From assembly GCF_003473485.1 (NCBI RefSeq), contig NC_053048.1, positions 29,074,755 through 29,138,754 of the forward strand: 64,000 nt of DNA, read 5' to 3'. The position numbers were made by a program, and so were the translations under genes. Each line of letters begins with the position of its first letter. Position 1 is the stretch's first letter. The stretch comes from Medicago truncatula. Taxonomy: Eukaryota > Streptophyta > Magnoliopsida > Fabales > Fabaceae. The notes beneath the pieces are model-generated. The model worked only from the letters and a program-made list of their open reading frames with translations. It did no database searches and was not told the origin of the DNA. Below are positions 1 to 11,989 of the stretch, in pieces.

Positions 1-2896
1 TGTCAGCCAAAATCGGCCACCAATTTTGGTTCAAAATTTTAGTGTTTTGATTCGACAAAAATCGGGCCCCGATTTTGGAAATTCGGTCCCCGATTTTGTC
101 AGCCCAACTTAACAAATAAAAACTGTTTTGTTTAACCATTTTCCGTTTTGAACTGGGTTTTGGTGTAAACACAAAAGTTGTAGGTATATGTCTTAGCTTT
201 CCAATGGCTTTGGTCTCACCTCAAGAAGACATCCAAAACGTTAGTTAAGATCGAAATACTACACAGGGGTCAGCACGGTCAAGCGATCTGCCTAGGTTCA
301 GGGAAGCCAATCTTTCCACGCTTCTCTGTACATAATTGGATTTAGGTTTATTCATGAAAGATGTAGATAAAGGTGTTAGATTTAATTTACCATTGGATGG
401 AATCCATTAGTCCCTCTAGAACTTGAGTTATGATTTAAACACCGCACCTGGATCATGATACGTTGTTAATGAAATTTCAGTACAATCCTTTTAGTGGAAT
501 CTTCAACATCTATAAAAATAGTAGTGATTTTAAGAAAGCCATTAGTGTGTAAAGTAAATGTAATGACCTCTAAATTACATATATAGATGAGGGAGTGTGT
601 TCGAGCATAAGTAGAAGTGCTTACATCAAGATAATAACAAGCTTAAATATGAACCGAAGATAATTGCCTATGAGAAATTAATAATTTCAAGATAACTTGG
701 AAATAGGAAGTGAAAGATAATATGGATGACGCTACGAGGAATATTAGTAGAGAGGTAAACACTTAAATTAGAATGGAGAATAGGGTATATTATTAGAATG
801 AAAGAGGTAGTAATGGAGAGAACGAATGATGAGAGTAGATTCCAAATTTAGTAATGAATAACAAAGGAATGTGATGTGTACATATGTTCGTGTAAGATGT
901 TGTTTACTGATGAGAGGTTACTGTCGTATATATGATGAAGATATATGTTGAGATGACAATTTTTGAATGAAGATGATGAATGATGTAATAAATGATGTTT
1001 GTGAATGACGAGTAATACCGATGTCATATCTTGTTTAGGGTGACAAATAAATGATTAAGTGGGTTATGTTGCGAGTAGGAGTTAAAACATTGGACAATGT
1101 CAGTGGTGAAAATAATAGAGAGAAAAGATATCTAGTTAACTAAGGTTTACAAGATGAGACTTCAATAGAGCAAATAGTGTGGGTACGTGGTGAGTCTAAA
1201 AACACATGATTTAGTGAAAGGGGTATAAGACGATCATAAAAGTGGATATGAAGTAGGTGCTTTTCTGAGTAATTGATGAGGTTATACATAATCTCCTTAA
1301 GCCAATAATGAGTTTAGCAATACCATTAAGTGAAAGAGTAAAAGAGTCAAGGTAGTTAAAGAACTTAAGATGAATGTTAGATAGTAATGTATAAGGTGTA
1401 TAAATGAATAGAGAATATAGAGGTCTAATTTAGATGATTGTAAACGATTAGAGGGTCGTTAAGACGAAATGTAAGGGAAGATAAGGAGTTGTATATTAAG
1501 TAATTAAAGATAATAGGAGTGATGATAACGATGAGTAAAACAGGGATCGATTAGAAGAGAGCAAGATGAATAGGAAAGAGGATAAGAGGTAATAGTTATA
1601 ATGGTTAACGATAATAATAAAGACTAGTATCGAGAGAATGAAACCTTGAATTATAATGTAGTCTTAGTGAGGAAAGTTGCTAAAGTCAAATTAATGATAA
1701 GGTGGTGATATAAGCGGATGATAGAGAGTATTGATGAGGAGTCCTATAACTATGACAGAGAGTGATGACGATTAATATTATATATATGTAAAGAAATTAC
1801 TACGATGGGAAATGATGAGGTTATATTATAATAATGAAGAGAATGACGATGTATATATTGTTGTGATGATGAGAGTGTCGATGGTTAACTTATGACGATG
1901 ATGAGAGTGACGATATTTATCTATGATGATGATGAGAGTGGTGATGATGTTTTGTGTGCTTGCATTAGAGTCGTGCATTTTATGGGAAATCTTGCATTAA
2001 TATGTGAATTATGTGATGAGTGTATACTTGTAATACTTGTTGATTTTAATTTTATGCGTCCATGTAGAGTCTAGAGCATGATGTCTTGCATTGTTATGTA
2101 GTGAAAGTCCAGTAACATACCTCTGGCAAATTATGCAGTGAAAGTCTAGTAATATACCTATGGCAAAATATGCAGTGAAAGTCCAGTAGCATAACTCTGT
2201 CAAAATGACAAGTAGGTGTGTGGTACCACATTCATATAGGTAGATAAGAGAGTCCATATGCATATATATGATGATGTTTTGTGCTTGGTGGTTGTAAGTG
2301 TGAAAATGATATGCTTTAGTGATTTGTGAAAAGAAGAGATTATGCATAATAACTATTGAGAGTGAAGAAGATATAGTGGAGATTATATTATTTTGATATT
2401 TATTTAGTATATGTGTTTTTCCCTATTATTATGTTATGGCAGGATTTCTCACCCCTTATTTTGTTGTGTTGTTTTATGTATGATGGTTGTACCTTGAGTA
2501 CAGATACTCAGGTTGACAAGGAGTAGCTATGGGACGTTTTAGAAGGTGGAGATGAGGGGATGCCCTCCGTTTAGTTCTGTTATTTAGTAATTGAATAAGC
2601 ATGTAGTCTCCACGAGCTCTGATATCGTAACATTAGGGTTGGGGTGACGATTTAATTTTTAATTGCAGTTTGAGTTGAATCTTGGAAACTTTGTTATCTT
2701 CCTATTTATGATTATTGAATGACAAGTATGAATTTATTAATGTGATCAGTGAATAATTTTCTTATTCTCCAGTGAATTTATTTTAAAAGAAAACATTCTA
2801 TTGTTATTCTGTGATATAGTGCCGAGTTTTGTAACATCCTTACTATTAAATATATTCTTATTATTTAATAATTATCGTTGGGAAATAGGGTGTTAC
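1..2896. repeat. LTR-retrotransposon remnant
   Basis: No credible coding sequence is seen. The block ends with a 68-bp segment (2829-2896) that begins TGTAACATCC and finishes GGGTGTTACA, the TG...CA palindromic form of plant Ty3-type LTR termini. A GATGA-rich low-complexity stretch lies at about 1740-1960. Small ORFs here have the composition of the low-complexity DNA. The left boundary is outside the window, so this is read as a decayed long LTR or a non-coding (LARD-like) element. The family is not identified. Confidence 0.45.
2101..2211. repeat. 37-bp tandem repeat, 3 copies
   Basis: Three units start at 2101, 2138 and 2175, each beginning GTGAAAGTCCAGTA or a near variant, with an exact 37-bp period and a few substitutions. 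The array lies inside the retrotransposon remnant and has no open frame of note. Confidence 0.85.
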
Positions 2897-3291
2897 ACAA
2901 GTAGTATGAATCAAATGATATAATTGGAAAAAGATAATTACAATTGCATAGAAAAATGAAAAGGGTCATCCATATTGGAACAATTTTTTTACAAATAGCT
3001 CAATCGTTGTGAGATGAAGGTAGGAGTTCAGTAAACAAGGATGATATTTGAAGACCCAAGTTTTCCAACAATCATATAACATTTTTTTTTCTTTTTATCT
3101 CTATTCTTATCATCACTAACTTATCACATCTACACATCATTTTATTATTTTTATTCCTTTCAAGATTTTACAGTTTTGAAAAAAATCCTTTTTAAAAATG
3201 TGTAGTTAAAAACAAATAAAAATAGAATTTGTAAAAAAAATCATACAAGGTGTTTCTTTGGGAAAGATTGACATATGCATGTCAACTTTAC

Positions 3292-4022
3292 TAAAGAGAA
3301 ATGATAACTAAACACAAAATATTTGACACAAATACGACACCATGGGTAGTTTGGATATTTCCACCATTAAGCAGGGGTAGTTTTGTCAAATCCCCATAGA
3401 CCCATCTTCTTCATACTCCCATCTTCCCTGCATTCTCTCAGTTCCTCACGACAGCACCATTCTCCTAACCACCGCCGTCCTCGCCCACTGTCCTCACCGT
3501 CGTCGGCCTTCATCAGTGGCAACCAACACCGTCCTCACCATCAAGCCGTTCAAATCTGAACGCGGCGACGACAAATCTTCTTCTCTCTCTCGTCGTCGGA
3601 GTTCCGTTCAGATCACCACTACATCAGACATCAAATCTGTTTTGTTGAAGACGGTGACGACCGTGTTCGCCGTTGATTGTGAGAAACCTCGAGGGAGAGA
3701 GAGAGCAGTGAGAACTCGAGGGACAAAACAAACACATATAGCACATGAGAAAGGTGGAGGTTGCGGCGGCGTTCAAAGGAAGATTACCAGATAGCAAGCT
3801 ATGAGAGACACTCGGAATGCAAGAAAGAGAAATGCAGCAGGGGCTGTTCAAAAAAATGCAGTTAAAAAAAAATGCAGCAAGGAGAGAGAAAGAGGGTTGC
3901 GGACAAGAGAAGAGGGAAGAGAATTGAAAAAATAATAATAAAATATAAGGTATAAGTGAACAGTTGTATATGGTGTTGTATTTGTGTCTAAAGTTTTGTG
4001 TTTGTTTATCATTACTCTTACT
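3292..4022. mobile_element. TIR element (MULE-like MITE) with GC-rich core
   Basis: Imperfect terminal inverted repeats of about 50 bp are visible: the left arm at 3292-3342 (AATGATAACTAAACACAAAA) is matched in reverse complement by 3972-4022. The core at 3410-3840 is clearly GC-richer than its surroundings and holds a 92-codon plus-strand ORF (3516-3794) and an overlapping minus-strand ORF, neither recognised. No clean 9-bp target duplication was found. The length and long TIRs suggest a non-autonomous MULE; the GC-rich core could be a captured host fragment. Confidence 0.55.
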
Positions 4023-4084
4023 AAACAAATATTGTAGCTCAAGTATAGATCAAGGTGTCAACTTTACTGGTTTAACTGAAAGAG

Positions 4085-4983
4085 ACTCAAAAATATTAAG
4101 CAACTGATTGCATGTATCCTTCATCGAACCATCAACTTTAATATCATTGTTAGGTTATGGAGGAGTCTAGAGGATCATCCATATTGGACAAAAAATAACC
4201 ACAAAAATAAAAGAAATACCACATCTTACTCAAAAATCGTAATATCACATATAAACAAAAAATTGTAAGAGATTAGGTTTGTAAATTTTCTTACTTATAT
4301 ATTGTTCAACATTCACTTTTTCATTTAATATGAAACTTATACCTCACAATATACAACAATTTCAGATTCCACAAGTAGGCGAGTTTTTTTTTATACACCT
4401 CTTACGAACAATAGTCGGTCACCTTTTAGTAATGTCACTCAACCATGAAGGTTGTTCTTGCAACCGACAGGACCGTTAATAAATTATTCTCTAATAACTT
4501 GTATGTAGGAGAAACTCTTGTGTGGTCACAAAATTTTGTTGTACTCAGAAAAATGAAAGGTATAATTAATAAATAAAACATACAATATACAAGTTATTGG
4601 AGAATAATATATTAAGGGTCTTGTCTGTGGCAAGAACAACCTTTATGGTTGAGTAACATTACCAAAAGGTAACCGAATCTTGTTCGCAAGAGGTGTATAA
4701 AAAAAAAAAAAAAAAACTCACTTACTTGTGGAAGCTAAAATTGTTATATAGTGTGAGTTATAAGATTAACATTAAATGGAAAAATGAATGTTGAACAATA
4801 TATATGTAAGAGTATTTATAAACCTACTCTCTTACGATTTTTGGTTAAGATGTGCTATCTCTTTTATTTGTGTGGTTGTTTTTTATCCAATAGATCCTCT
4901 AGACTCCTCCATGACCCAACAATGATATCAGAGTTGATAGTTCGACAGAGGATACGTTCAATGGACTCCTTAATATTTTGATC
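4085..4983. repeat. ~900-bp inverted repeat (foldback)
   Basis: The left arm (about 4085-4506) is matched by the right arm (about 4581-4983) in reverse complement with only scattered substitutions. The spacer is about 75 bp. Shared landmarks include GGAGTCTAGAGGATC (left) against GATCCTCTAGACTCC (right), a run of T/A near 4385/4700, and AACAACCTT blocks. The right arm runs CCAACAATGATATCAGAG, which resembles an LTR end followed by an initiator-Met-tRNA primer site. Two TRIM/Copia-type LTRs in opposite orientation are therefore a possible origin (inference). Confidence 0.85.
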
Positions 4984-5152
4984 ATTTGACACATATTAAA
5001 AAAATGTATAAGTGAAAGAAAGAGGAAAATCGTTTTAAGTGTTTTTGTTAAGTATTGATACATTCACCATCATAAAAGAGGAAATAGGAGATATTGAATT
5101 AGGAGTGATGAAGTTAATATTAATTAGAGGTATAATTGAAAAAAGATAATTA

Positions 5153-5308
5153 ATACTACTCCATCCGTTCCTTATTATAAGAAATTTTTGATTTTTTAGA
5201 TTCATTGAGTAATTAATGTATCTTGTTGTAAATATAGACTAGATACATCACTTACACAATGAACCTAAAAAGTCAATTGTTTCTTATAATAAGGACCGGA
5301 GTGAGTAT
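5153..5308. mobile_element. Stowaway-like MITE
   Basis: Inverted termini: TACTACTCCATCCGTTCC plus TTATTATAAGAA on the left, and the reverse complement of TACTCACTCCGGTCC plus TTATTATAAGAA on the right. It is about 155 bp, with TA at both borders, as expected for Tc1/mariner-derived MITEs. Confidence 0.8.
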
Positions 5309-5539
5309 ATTACATCGAAAAGAAAAATGAATCATTTATTTGAGGACAATCTTTTTTTCTTTTTACAAATTACTTAATTATTTTAATACAGTTGGAGTAA
5401 TTTTTTCAAATAATATAACAATGAAACTCACATTAAATAAACTAAGTTCCAATATATCAAATATTCATACAATTCCTATCTAAGTCGTGATTATGGGATT
5501 AAAACTTAAAATATCTGTATGAATCATATAAGCAAATAT

Positions 5540-5652
5540 TCTCATTTTAGATTTATTAATAACTGATGTATGTGGATTATATTATAGTCTAGAAACATTA
5601 ATTATTCAGTGAATCTGAAAATAGAATATTTGTGTGACCGGATGGAGTATCG
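5540..5652. mobile_element. Truncated Stowaway-like MITE
   Basis: The right end (GACCGGATGGAGTA) and the internal inverted segment (AAATATTCTCATTTTAGATT / AATCTGAAAATAGAATATTT) match the element at 5153-5308. The left outer terminus is missing. Confidence 0.55.
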
Positions 5653-6518
5653 TTTCAAGAGAATGCTAACGAGTTCTCTCGAGGCACTTTTTAAGAATCA
5701 TAAAAGGATAAAAAAAATTATGTATGTGTAGTCAATGCATTGAAAATTGTAATAGTTGACATTTTGAAGAAATAATTTTTAAATTTGGGATCCTTAAAGA
5801 CTGCCCCGGGACTCTCATGAGCAAGTAAACCAAACATGATGCGAACCCTGAATTGGTAATCTGTACCGGTTCATATTACTTTTGTGAATTAGTTCGCACA
5901 AATTCCCCCTATAATTCCTTGAAATTGGTGAACAAAATATGTGAAGATTGAAGAAAGAGGAAAATGAGGTTGAGTATGACTTAAAAGAGAAAGAAAAACC
6001 TCTGGTGATGCAAATAAATTTTGTATAAAATATTTTTGAAGCTTAGAGAAGAAGAATGTCTTTTGCAAAATAACACCAATAAAAAAGTGAAAGAAAATTG
6101 AATATGAAAAAAAGTTTTGTTAAGTGAGCACTAGTTTATTGCAGCTGATTATTATAATCCTTCTACTTTTTGGAACTAATTAATTTAACTAAATAAATAT
6201 TAAGATATTTTGAGTACCTGAGCAGAGTTGGAAAGACTCGCAATGAAAAAAATAAAATATTTTTCTTAAAAATTTATGGATAGTTTAGGCTAAGTCATAC
6301 TTAATTTATAACTCAACTAAAACTAAAGTAAAATTTATTAAGGCAAGTTAGAATATGATTAATAAATGGTTTAATCTATTGTATCTTATTGGTGCATCAA
6401 CCGAAAAATTTAAGCATGATAGGGTAGATTTAAAAGATCCGGCTCTTGGTATAAACTATTTTGTCTGCAGTATACCATCACGGGTATTTTTATATGAACA
6501 ATCCCTAAAATTGTAATG

Positions 6519-7046
6519 TACTCCCTCCGTTCCTGAATAAGTGACCTATTTGTAAAATAAAATTGTTTCAAAATACTTGATCTTCTCAAATTTTAAAGCA
6601 AAATTTGACAATTTGACTCCTTATAATTGCTAGTATGGTCTCCATGTAAAAAAAGTGTGTCAGCTCCATTGAGTATCAAACATGCTTACTACTTCACGTA
6701 AAGCAATCAGAACTTTGGCTAAAGATTTAGATTGGTGCATTGAAAGGTTGGTTTACACTACAACTAAGCCAATCAGAATTTGATTTATTGCTACAAGTTT
6801 CATGGCATATGCATATTGATATCTGACAGCTACGTAGCTTTGGCATGTAGAGCAAAGTTTATTCATTGGTTGCAGTAAAAGTTTGTAGTGGAACAATTAA
6901 AGTAATTATTATTTAAAAGTGAAGGTTTAAAAATAATAATAAAGGCAATTCAATAAAAATATCACTCTCTTTCTTTCATCTTTACACTTTTCTTAATCTG
7001 TGTGAAATGATCAAGTAGGTCACTTATTCAGGGACGATGGAAGTAT
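6519..7046. mobile_element. MITE, ~528 bp
   Basis: The left end CTCCCTCCGTTCCTGAATAA plus GTGACCTA is matched in reverse complement by TAGGTCAC plus TTATTCAGGGACGATGGAAG on the right. TA dinucleotides flank it. The interior is non-coding. About 800 bp on its left (5700-6500) holds nothing recognisable. Confidence 0.8.
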
Positions 7047-7926
7047 AAAGTATAAACTACTTCACTTGACTTGTGATGGTTGACCCATGATGATGGTTAG
7101 TGACATGTTATAATATCCATCTTAGACCATTCTAGTGCTTGTCTTTTTCATCAGTAAAATACAAGAGAATCAGATTGTCTTCTTCTAGAGAATCCCAAAT
7201 TTAAGTTAAAATTCATAGTTTTTAATGTTTGTGTATGGGGCTTTGATACACCACTGAACTCATGGTTATCTTCATTTGTCAATATTTGTTGTTATTGCTC
7301 TTTTTGTCCTTTTTCTTTTTGATACAAATATAGCGAAAGGAAGGATACAAATTTGGCTTGTGATTAGAGATCCAATAGTTGAACTAGTTTGAGCTAAAGC
7401 CTAAAAGTTCTAGTTTTATTGTAGGTAAAAGGATAAGTTTATAAGATTAAAATGAATTTTCAAAAAAAGAGAAAACATTTAAAAATATATTTCAACCTAA
7501 ATACAATATGAATAACTAAATACTGGAACCTCCATAAAACTCTACCCACTAATAAATTTACAACAACTTGATTGAATGAAAATAATCAGTAATAACATAG
7601 ATCTTTTCAATTTGACATAATAAATGGAGTATGTTTGTGCTTTTCTTTTGAACATACATTTTGCAACATCAATTGTTATGAACAACTTTTGGGGTTGTTC
7701 ATTAATAGAGGAGAATTACTTTAAAAGGATTAAAAAGCTATAACTACACTATTCTAACATAACAAAATTCTCCATTCATTCATTTGATTTGATAATCATT
7801 ACACCAATCACTTATTTATAACCTTGATATTCACCTATGACTCATCACAATGAATCTCTCTAGATCCTTCTAAAAACATGACTCATCCTCTAATATAACG
7901 GGCTATTATATTCTAATGGACCTATC

Positions 7927-7985
7927 TTAATTCATTACATTCCACTGTTCTTGCAGAAACACCTTGTCCTCAAGGTGGTAATTAA
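7927..7985 (-). pseudogene. Ty3 polyprotein C-terminal scrap
   Basis: On the minus strand this reads HLEDKVFLQEQWNVMN then a stop, the tail commonly found after the chromodomain or integrase region of plant Ty3 (Tekay/Reina-like) polyproteins. Nothing else of the element is legible. Sequence further left (7700-7920) may be its LTR. Family resemblance is from memory of that motif only. Confidence 0.45.
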
Positions 7986-8445
7986 AAAGCTCACATTATA
8001 GTCATTCTTCCTAACTTCAATTCCACTCTATTTAGACTTTAATGTTTAGCACATTTGACCCATGACATCAATACTAAATATATAGATGTGAGGTGTTAGA
8101 TGAATCTATGTTTGAAAATAGAGTAAATGGTCACTTTAGTCCTGATTTTGCACCTCTATGTCATAAAGGTCCATAACTTAAGATTAAATATAAAGTAGTC
8201 CCTGAATGTGCACTTCTGTTATCAGTCTAGTCTATGTCGTTAAAAACTTCTGTTAACTGATGAGTTGACAAATGTTTTTTGCTGACAAGGCGCATGATGT
8301 GTCACAAGGACTAAAGTGAAAGTAGAAAATGATCACTTTGGTATCTAAACCAAAAATCAATGAATCTCAAATGCCTAAATTTTGAATTTAATCCCGAAAT
8401 CCTTAAAACTGGTATTTACATAAATTTATAAGGTAAAAGTGGAAG

Positions 8446-8632
8446 AAATAACAATAAGCTATAAGTTATAAGCTCAAACGCTGCTTGAAATAATGTCTGA
8501 AAAATAAGTTATGAGCTCCTGAAATAAACTATAATCTCGTTGTAAAAAGACCGTTACTAAACGAGGCTTTTTTTGTTAGACGAACTTATAAGCTATAAGT
8601 TAGCTTCTTGGTCTTGCCAAACAGAGCCAAAA
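8446..8632. mobile_element. Right half of hAT-like MITE
   Basis: Contains the series AGCTATAAGTTATAAGCTC ... GCCAAACAGAGCC that also forms the right half of the larger element at 27995-29427. The left terminus is absent. The interval 8640-9690 has no further feature apart from the micro-insertion at 9134. Confidence 0.6.
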
Positions 8633-9133
8633 CATATAAGCTTATTTATAAGCTATAAACTAAAAAATATGCCACCAAATAGACCTAATGCAATGGCTCA
8701 CTAAGCCGAATTGAAGTTCTTTCGTTTGAAAACCCATTTCTTTTGTTCCCTAAACCGTAATTAATGCAAAAGCAATGCTATATAATGTGAAAGAAAATAT
8801 AGCGAAAGCATCCTGAATCAAAACCAATCAATCACAGTTTGCTGTTTGACAGAATACAAGGAGGTGTTTGCAGAAAAAATGGAAGTAAAAAAATAAACCT
8901 CCAACTAAAACTAGCCAACTAATGTAGCTATACATTCTCGGGAGAAATAGTATTTCCCTTGATGCAAAGTGATCTAAATTCCTAATCAAGCTCTCGTCCA
9001 TATGTTAATCGGGAAAGAAAAAGGGGTGTTACTACCTTTTTATGCATTTGCTATGGCAAAATAGCTTATTAATTAAACGGATACATCTTGTAAACAACTC
9101 CTATCTTTTTCCAAGAATCCAAACACTAATCTC

Positions 9134-9182
9134 AAGTATAGACATTTAATCTTTCAAAAAAAAAAAAGTATAGACATTTAAT
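9134..9182 (+). mobile_element. Micro-retroposon (a)
   Basis: A 17-nt direct repeat (AAGTATAGACATTTAAT) occurs at 9134-9150 and 9166-9182. Between them is only CTTTC followed by A10 (9151-9165). The long target duplication plus poly-A tail is the signature of target-primed reverse transcription with almost complete 5' truncation. Confidence 0.7.
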
Positions 9183-9713
9183 AGCTAATCGATGATTTTA
9201 CTTGTACAAAAAGAAAAAATCATTTTTATCAGTAAAGTCAATTTGTAATTGTTGGAAATAATCATTTTTATCAGTATAGTGGTAGAGTTGTTAGTAGCAT
9301 TGGACAAGAGGACACATATTGTAAATTAGCTCATTCTAGGAGGAAAGAATATGAAATGGTAATGCCTACAATATTATTGACATGGCATCTCAAAGGCTTG
9401 AATACAATTGCACCCATATAAGCCTATTTATAAGTGCCTGAAGATGTTTCTAGAATTAGAATAATCTAGGTCTTTGTTTGCCTTTTCTACATTAGAATAT
9501 TGTAGATGTTTTTAGGCTACAATTTAATCTAGATATTAATAGAACAATCTAGAAACATGTGGCAACTTTAAGCTATTATAGTTTTTTCTAATAGACATTA
9601 TCATTATTTTAACTAGAATATTCTAGAAATATGTATCAATTTCAACAGTAATCTCAAAAGTCATAGGTTAATATAAAATTCCAAACATCGTTTGCTAGTT
9701 GCTATTTGCTTCC

Positions 9714-10380
9714 ATGGCTTCTACCCAAACAGAGGAGGCGTATGTGCCATTCAAGCTTGTGGTGAATGAAGAGAGTAACAAAGTCATGTATGCTGAAGCA
9801 GAAAAAAACTTTGTTGATGTTCTATTTAGCTTCTTAACATTTCCATTAGGAACCATTGCTAGACTTGTTCAGAAGGAATCTAGCATGGGTCCAGTTAACG
9901 TTGGATGTCTAAACACATTCTATCATAGTGTTGCTGATCTTGGTGATGAGTGTATGTTGAGTGAGACAACCAAACAAATGTTGCTGCAACCTATTAACTT
10001 CGCAGAAGATTATTGCAACACTCTTAAACTTAACATCGATGACACTCAACCAACAAAGTTCCTCGTGTGTACCAACTTTAATGGCTGCTACTATCGCGAT
10101 ATGACCACATCGACATATAAAGATAAATATAAATGTCGATGTGGTCATTCTTTTACAGTTCAAATTTTCCTTAAACATATCCGCCAAGGATTTGTTACTG
10201 GTGTAACTACTTTTGTCATAACTGATGATCTCACTATCAAGCCAAATTGTATTGCCTATACAAGCTTTAGTTTGTTCAACGAGTTTGGCATAAAAAAACC
10301 CTAGTTCGGTAAAAGAAGTGGTTCTGAATGTCACTAAAGAAAAGATTTTGTATTTGAACATCACTATTGTCTATAACAGT
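9714..10380 (+). pseudogene. DUF674 family gene A, broken after exon 1
   Basis: The frame from ATG 9714 (MASTQTEEAYVPFKLV...) is clearly homologous to exon 1 of the two complete DUF674 genes downstream. It shares NKVMYAEA..NFVDVLFSFLTFPLGTIA, the CNTLKLNIDDTQPTKF block, the CRCG cysteines and FVITDDLTIKPNCI. An A7 run at 10292-10298 (six A in copies B and C) shifts the frame and gives TAG at 10302-10304. Beyond it the original frame still reads SSVKEVVLNVTKEK. The exon 1 donor GT is changed to AT (AAAGAAAAG|ATTTTG) and no exon 2 follows; an unrelated OTU fragment does. It is therefore a truncated pseudogene. DUF674 proteins are plant-specific and of unknown biochemical role. Confidence 0.88.
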
Positions 10381-10383
10381 TAG

Positions 10384-11052
10384 AGGAATGATATTTGAAC
10401 AACCATTTTTTGATAACTTTTGCGACAATTTTCTTTGCCAGAGACTACCTTACCTCAATGTGTACGCCGCCAAAAAAAAAGTTCATCGCTAAAGGGGCTC
10501 CAAAGAAAAATAAACATTTCATTCAATCGACGAAGAGATCGCCTTCGCTCTAGGAGATTGTTGATTCTCAAGAACAACAGACACAGACTTCACAAACAAA
10601 TTCAACAGGGGCAAGTAAAAAAAGTGCACGGTCAATTCCCAAAAATCATAACACAAATCCCAAAAATCCTAAGTCAATTCTGGATGCATGACTTTATTGA
10701 AAAGGTGGTGGAAGTTGCTGGTGATGGTCGTTGTGGGTTCCGTGCAGTTGCAGGTCTACGTAACTTGAGTCTTGACGATCACCAAATGATCTGTTACCAG
10801 CTGCACAAAGAGATAATAAGTGAAGGAAATACTCGTTATCAGCGGATGATTAATGATGATAGGCGATATAAAGAGGTCTTGGGTGCTCTAACCTTTTATG
10901 GTATTGGTCATGTACCACCGGATAAATTGATGACCATGTCGTATATGAGTTTTCTCAATGCTCAGAAATACAACCACGCAGTTGTTCTACTGTCCACTCA
11001 GAAAGTGGAATCTGAAACATTTTTTGCTTATAATTTGGGACAAAGAAAATGA
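10384..11052 (+). pseudogene. OTU-like cysteine protease fragment
   Basis: An open frame at 10420-11052 (210 codons) carries IEKVVEVAGDGRCGFRAVAG, the D-G-x-C nucleophile motif of OTU proteases. It is followed by a helical stretch with WLL/QMICYQLHKEI-type spacing and KLMTMSYMSFLNAQKYNHAVVLLS, which resembles plant OTU proteins often found with MULE/FAR1-type elements. The basic N-terminal part is not conserved. The C-terminal part with the catalytic His is missing: after ETFF the frame enters a MITE (11024-11087), which supplies AYNLGQRK and the stop. The leader at 10384-10440 is a TIR of the MITE family at 25767-25951. This is probably a dead transposon-borne fragment; expression is unknown. 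Confidence 0.7.
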
Positions 11053-11087
11053 GTTTTTTATGCTTATAATTTGGGATGGAGGGAGTA
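11024..11087. mobile_element. Truncated Stowaway-like MITE
   Basis: The right terminus GCTTATAATTTGGGATGG plus AGGGAGTA and the internal copy GCTTATAATTTGGGACAAAG match the complete element at 18945-19291. Only about 64 bp remain. It provides the last codons of the upstream OTU frame. The adjacent 11088-11110 is a CA/TA simple repeat. Confidence 0.75.
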
Positions 11088-11312
11088 TATATACACACAC
11101 GCACACACATAATTATTTATTAGTGCAATTTTATCATAATTGTCTTTTACTTGATTTTTTATCTTCAAAAAAGTATGAATTCACGAAAACATGCAAAAAC
11201 TGTCCAATATTGTCTATATTGTGACATTTCGGATAATACAATCCGGACATGTTCGGATTACGTTCTTCGAAAGACATTTTCGAGAAAAAAAGATAGGGCG
11301 TGTGATTATACT

Positions 11313-11593
11313 TACTCCGTCCCAAATTGTATGTCACTTTAGAAAAAATATTTGTCCTAAATTGTATGTCACTTTAGAATATCAATGAAACATTAATGTT
11401 ACTTTTTCTATTATATCCTTAACTATTTATTACTCTTTTCTTTTTCAATTCTTTCATTTATCTTTCCCATATCATTTAATAAGGATAATTTTGTAAAACA
11501 ATTCATAATATCTCTTTCCCACACAATATTAATTACATTTCTTAATATGTGTGAAATGTCCAAAACATCATACAATTTGGGATGGAGTGAGTA
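11313..11593. mobile_element. Stowaway-like MITE
   Basis: Left TACTCCGTCCCAAATTGTAT and right ATACAATTTGGGATGGAGTG plus AGTA are inverted copies. A second internal copy of CCTAAATTGTATGTCACTTT lies 40 bp in. It is about 280 bp and AT-rich. The 400 bp that follow, up to the DUF674-B promoter, show nothing coding. Confidence 0.8.
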
Positions 11594-11989
11594 TTTAGAG
11601 TAGGAAAATTAATAGTCTAATTTGAATATTTTATATATTTGCATTTAATTAAATCAGTCTAAGAAACTGCTGCTGCACTTAGGAATCATCAGAAACCCTT
11701 CGGTACCGTAAGCCGTAATAACCACACTTCTGCTGTTGTGGTTATCCAAATCATTAATCAAACTCTCGATCATGCAAAAGTCCTATCTTAAGTTTCCAAG
11801 AATTGAAATAATAATTTCAAGAATTACAATTAATAAAAAATACTGGCCCTTAAGTAAAAGCAGCGAGAATATGAATGTTCCCTTATATACCCATTATATA
11901 TATGAATGTTCAAATCGTTCTAACAAAGTTACCTTCAAGTTCAACATAAGACTTTAAACTCCTCAATTGATAGTTCTTATCAATTTACC

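Noticed and set aside
1892-2347. Overlapping small ORFs on both strands
   Set aside because: They follow GATGA-rich low-complexity and 37-bp repeat DNA and show no protein-like conservation.
3280-4068. 13-nt direct repeat TGTCAACTTTACT (3280-3292, 4056-4068) as target duplication of the TIR element
   Set aside because: The right copy lies over 30 bp outside the right TIR, so it is not a flush duplication.
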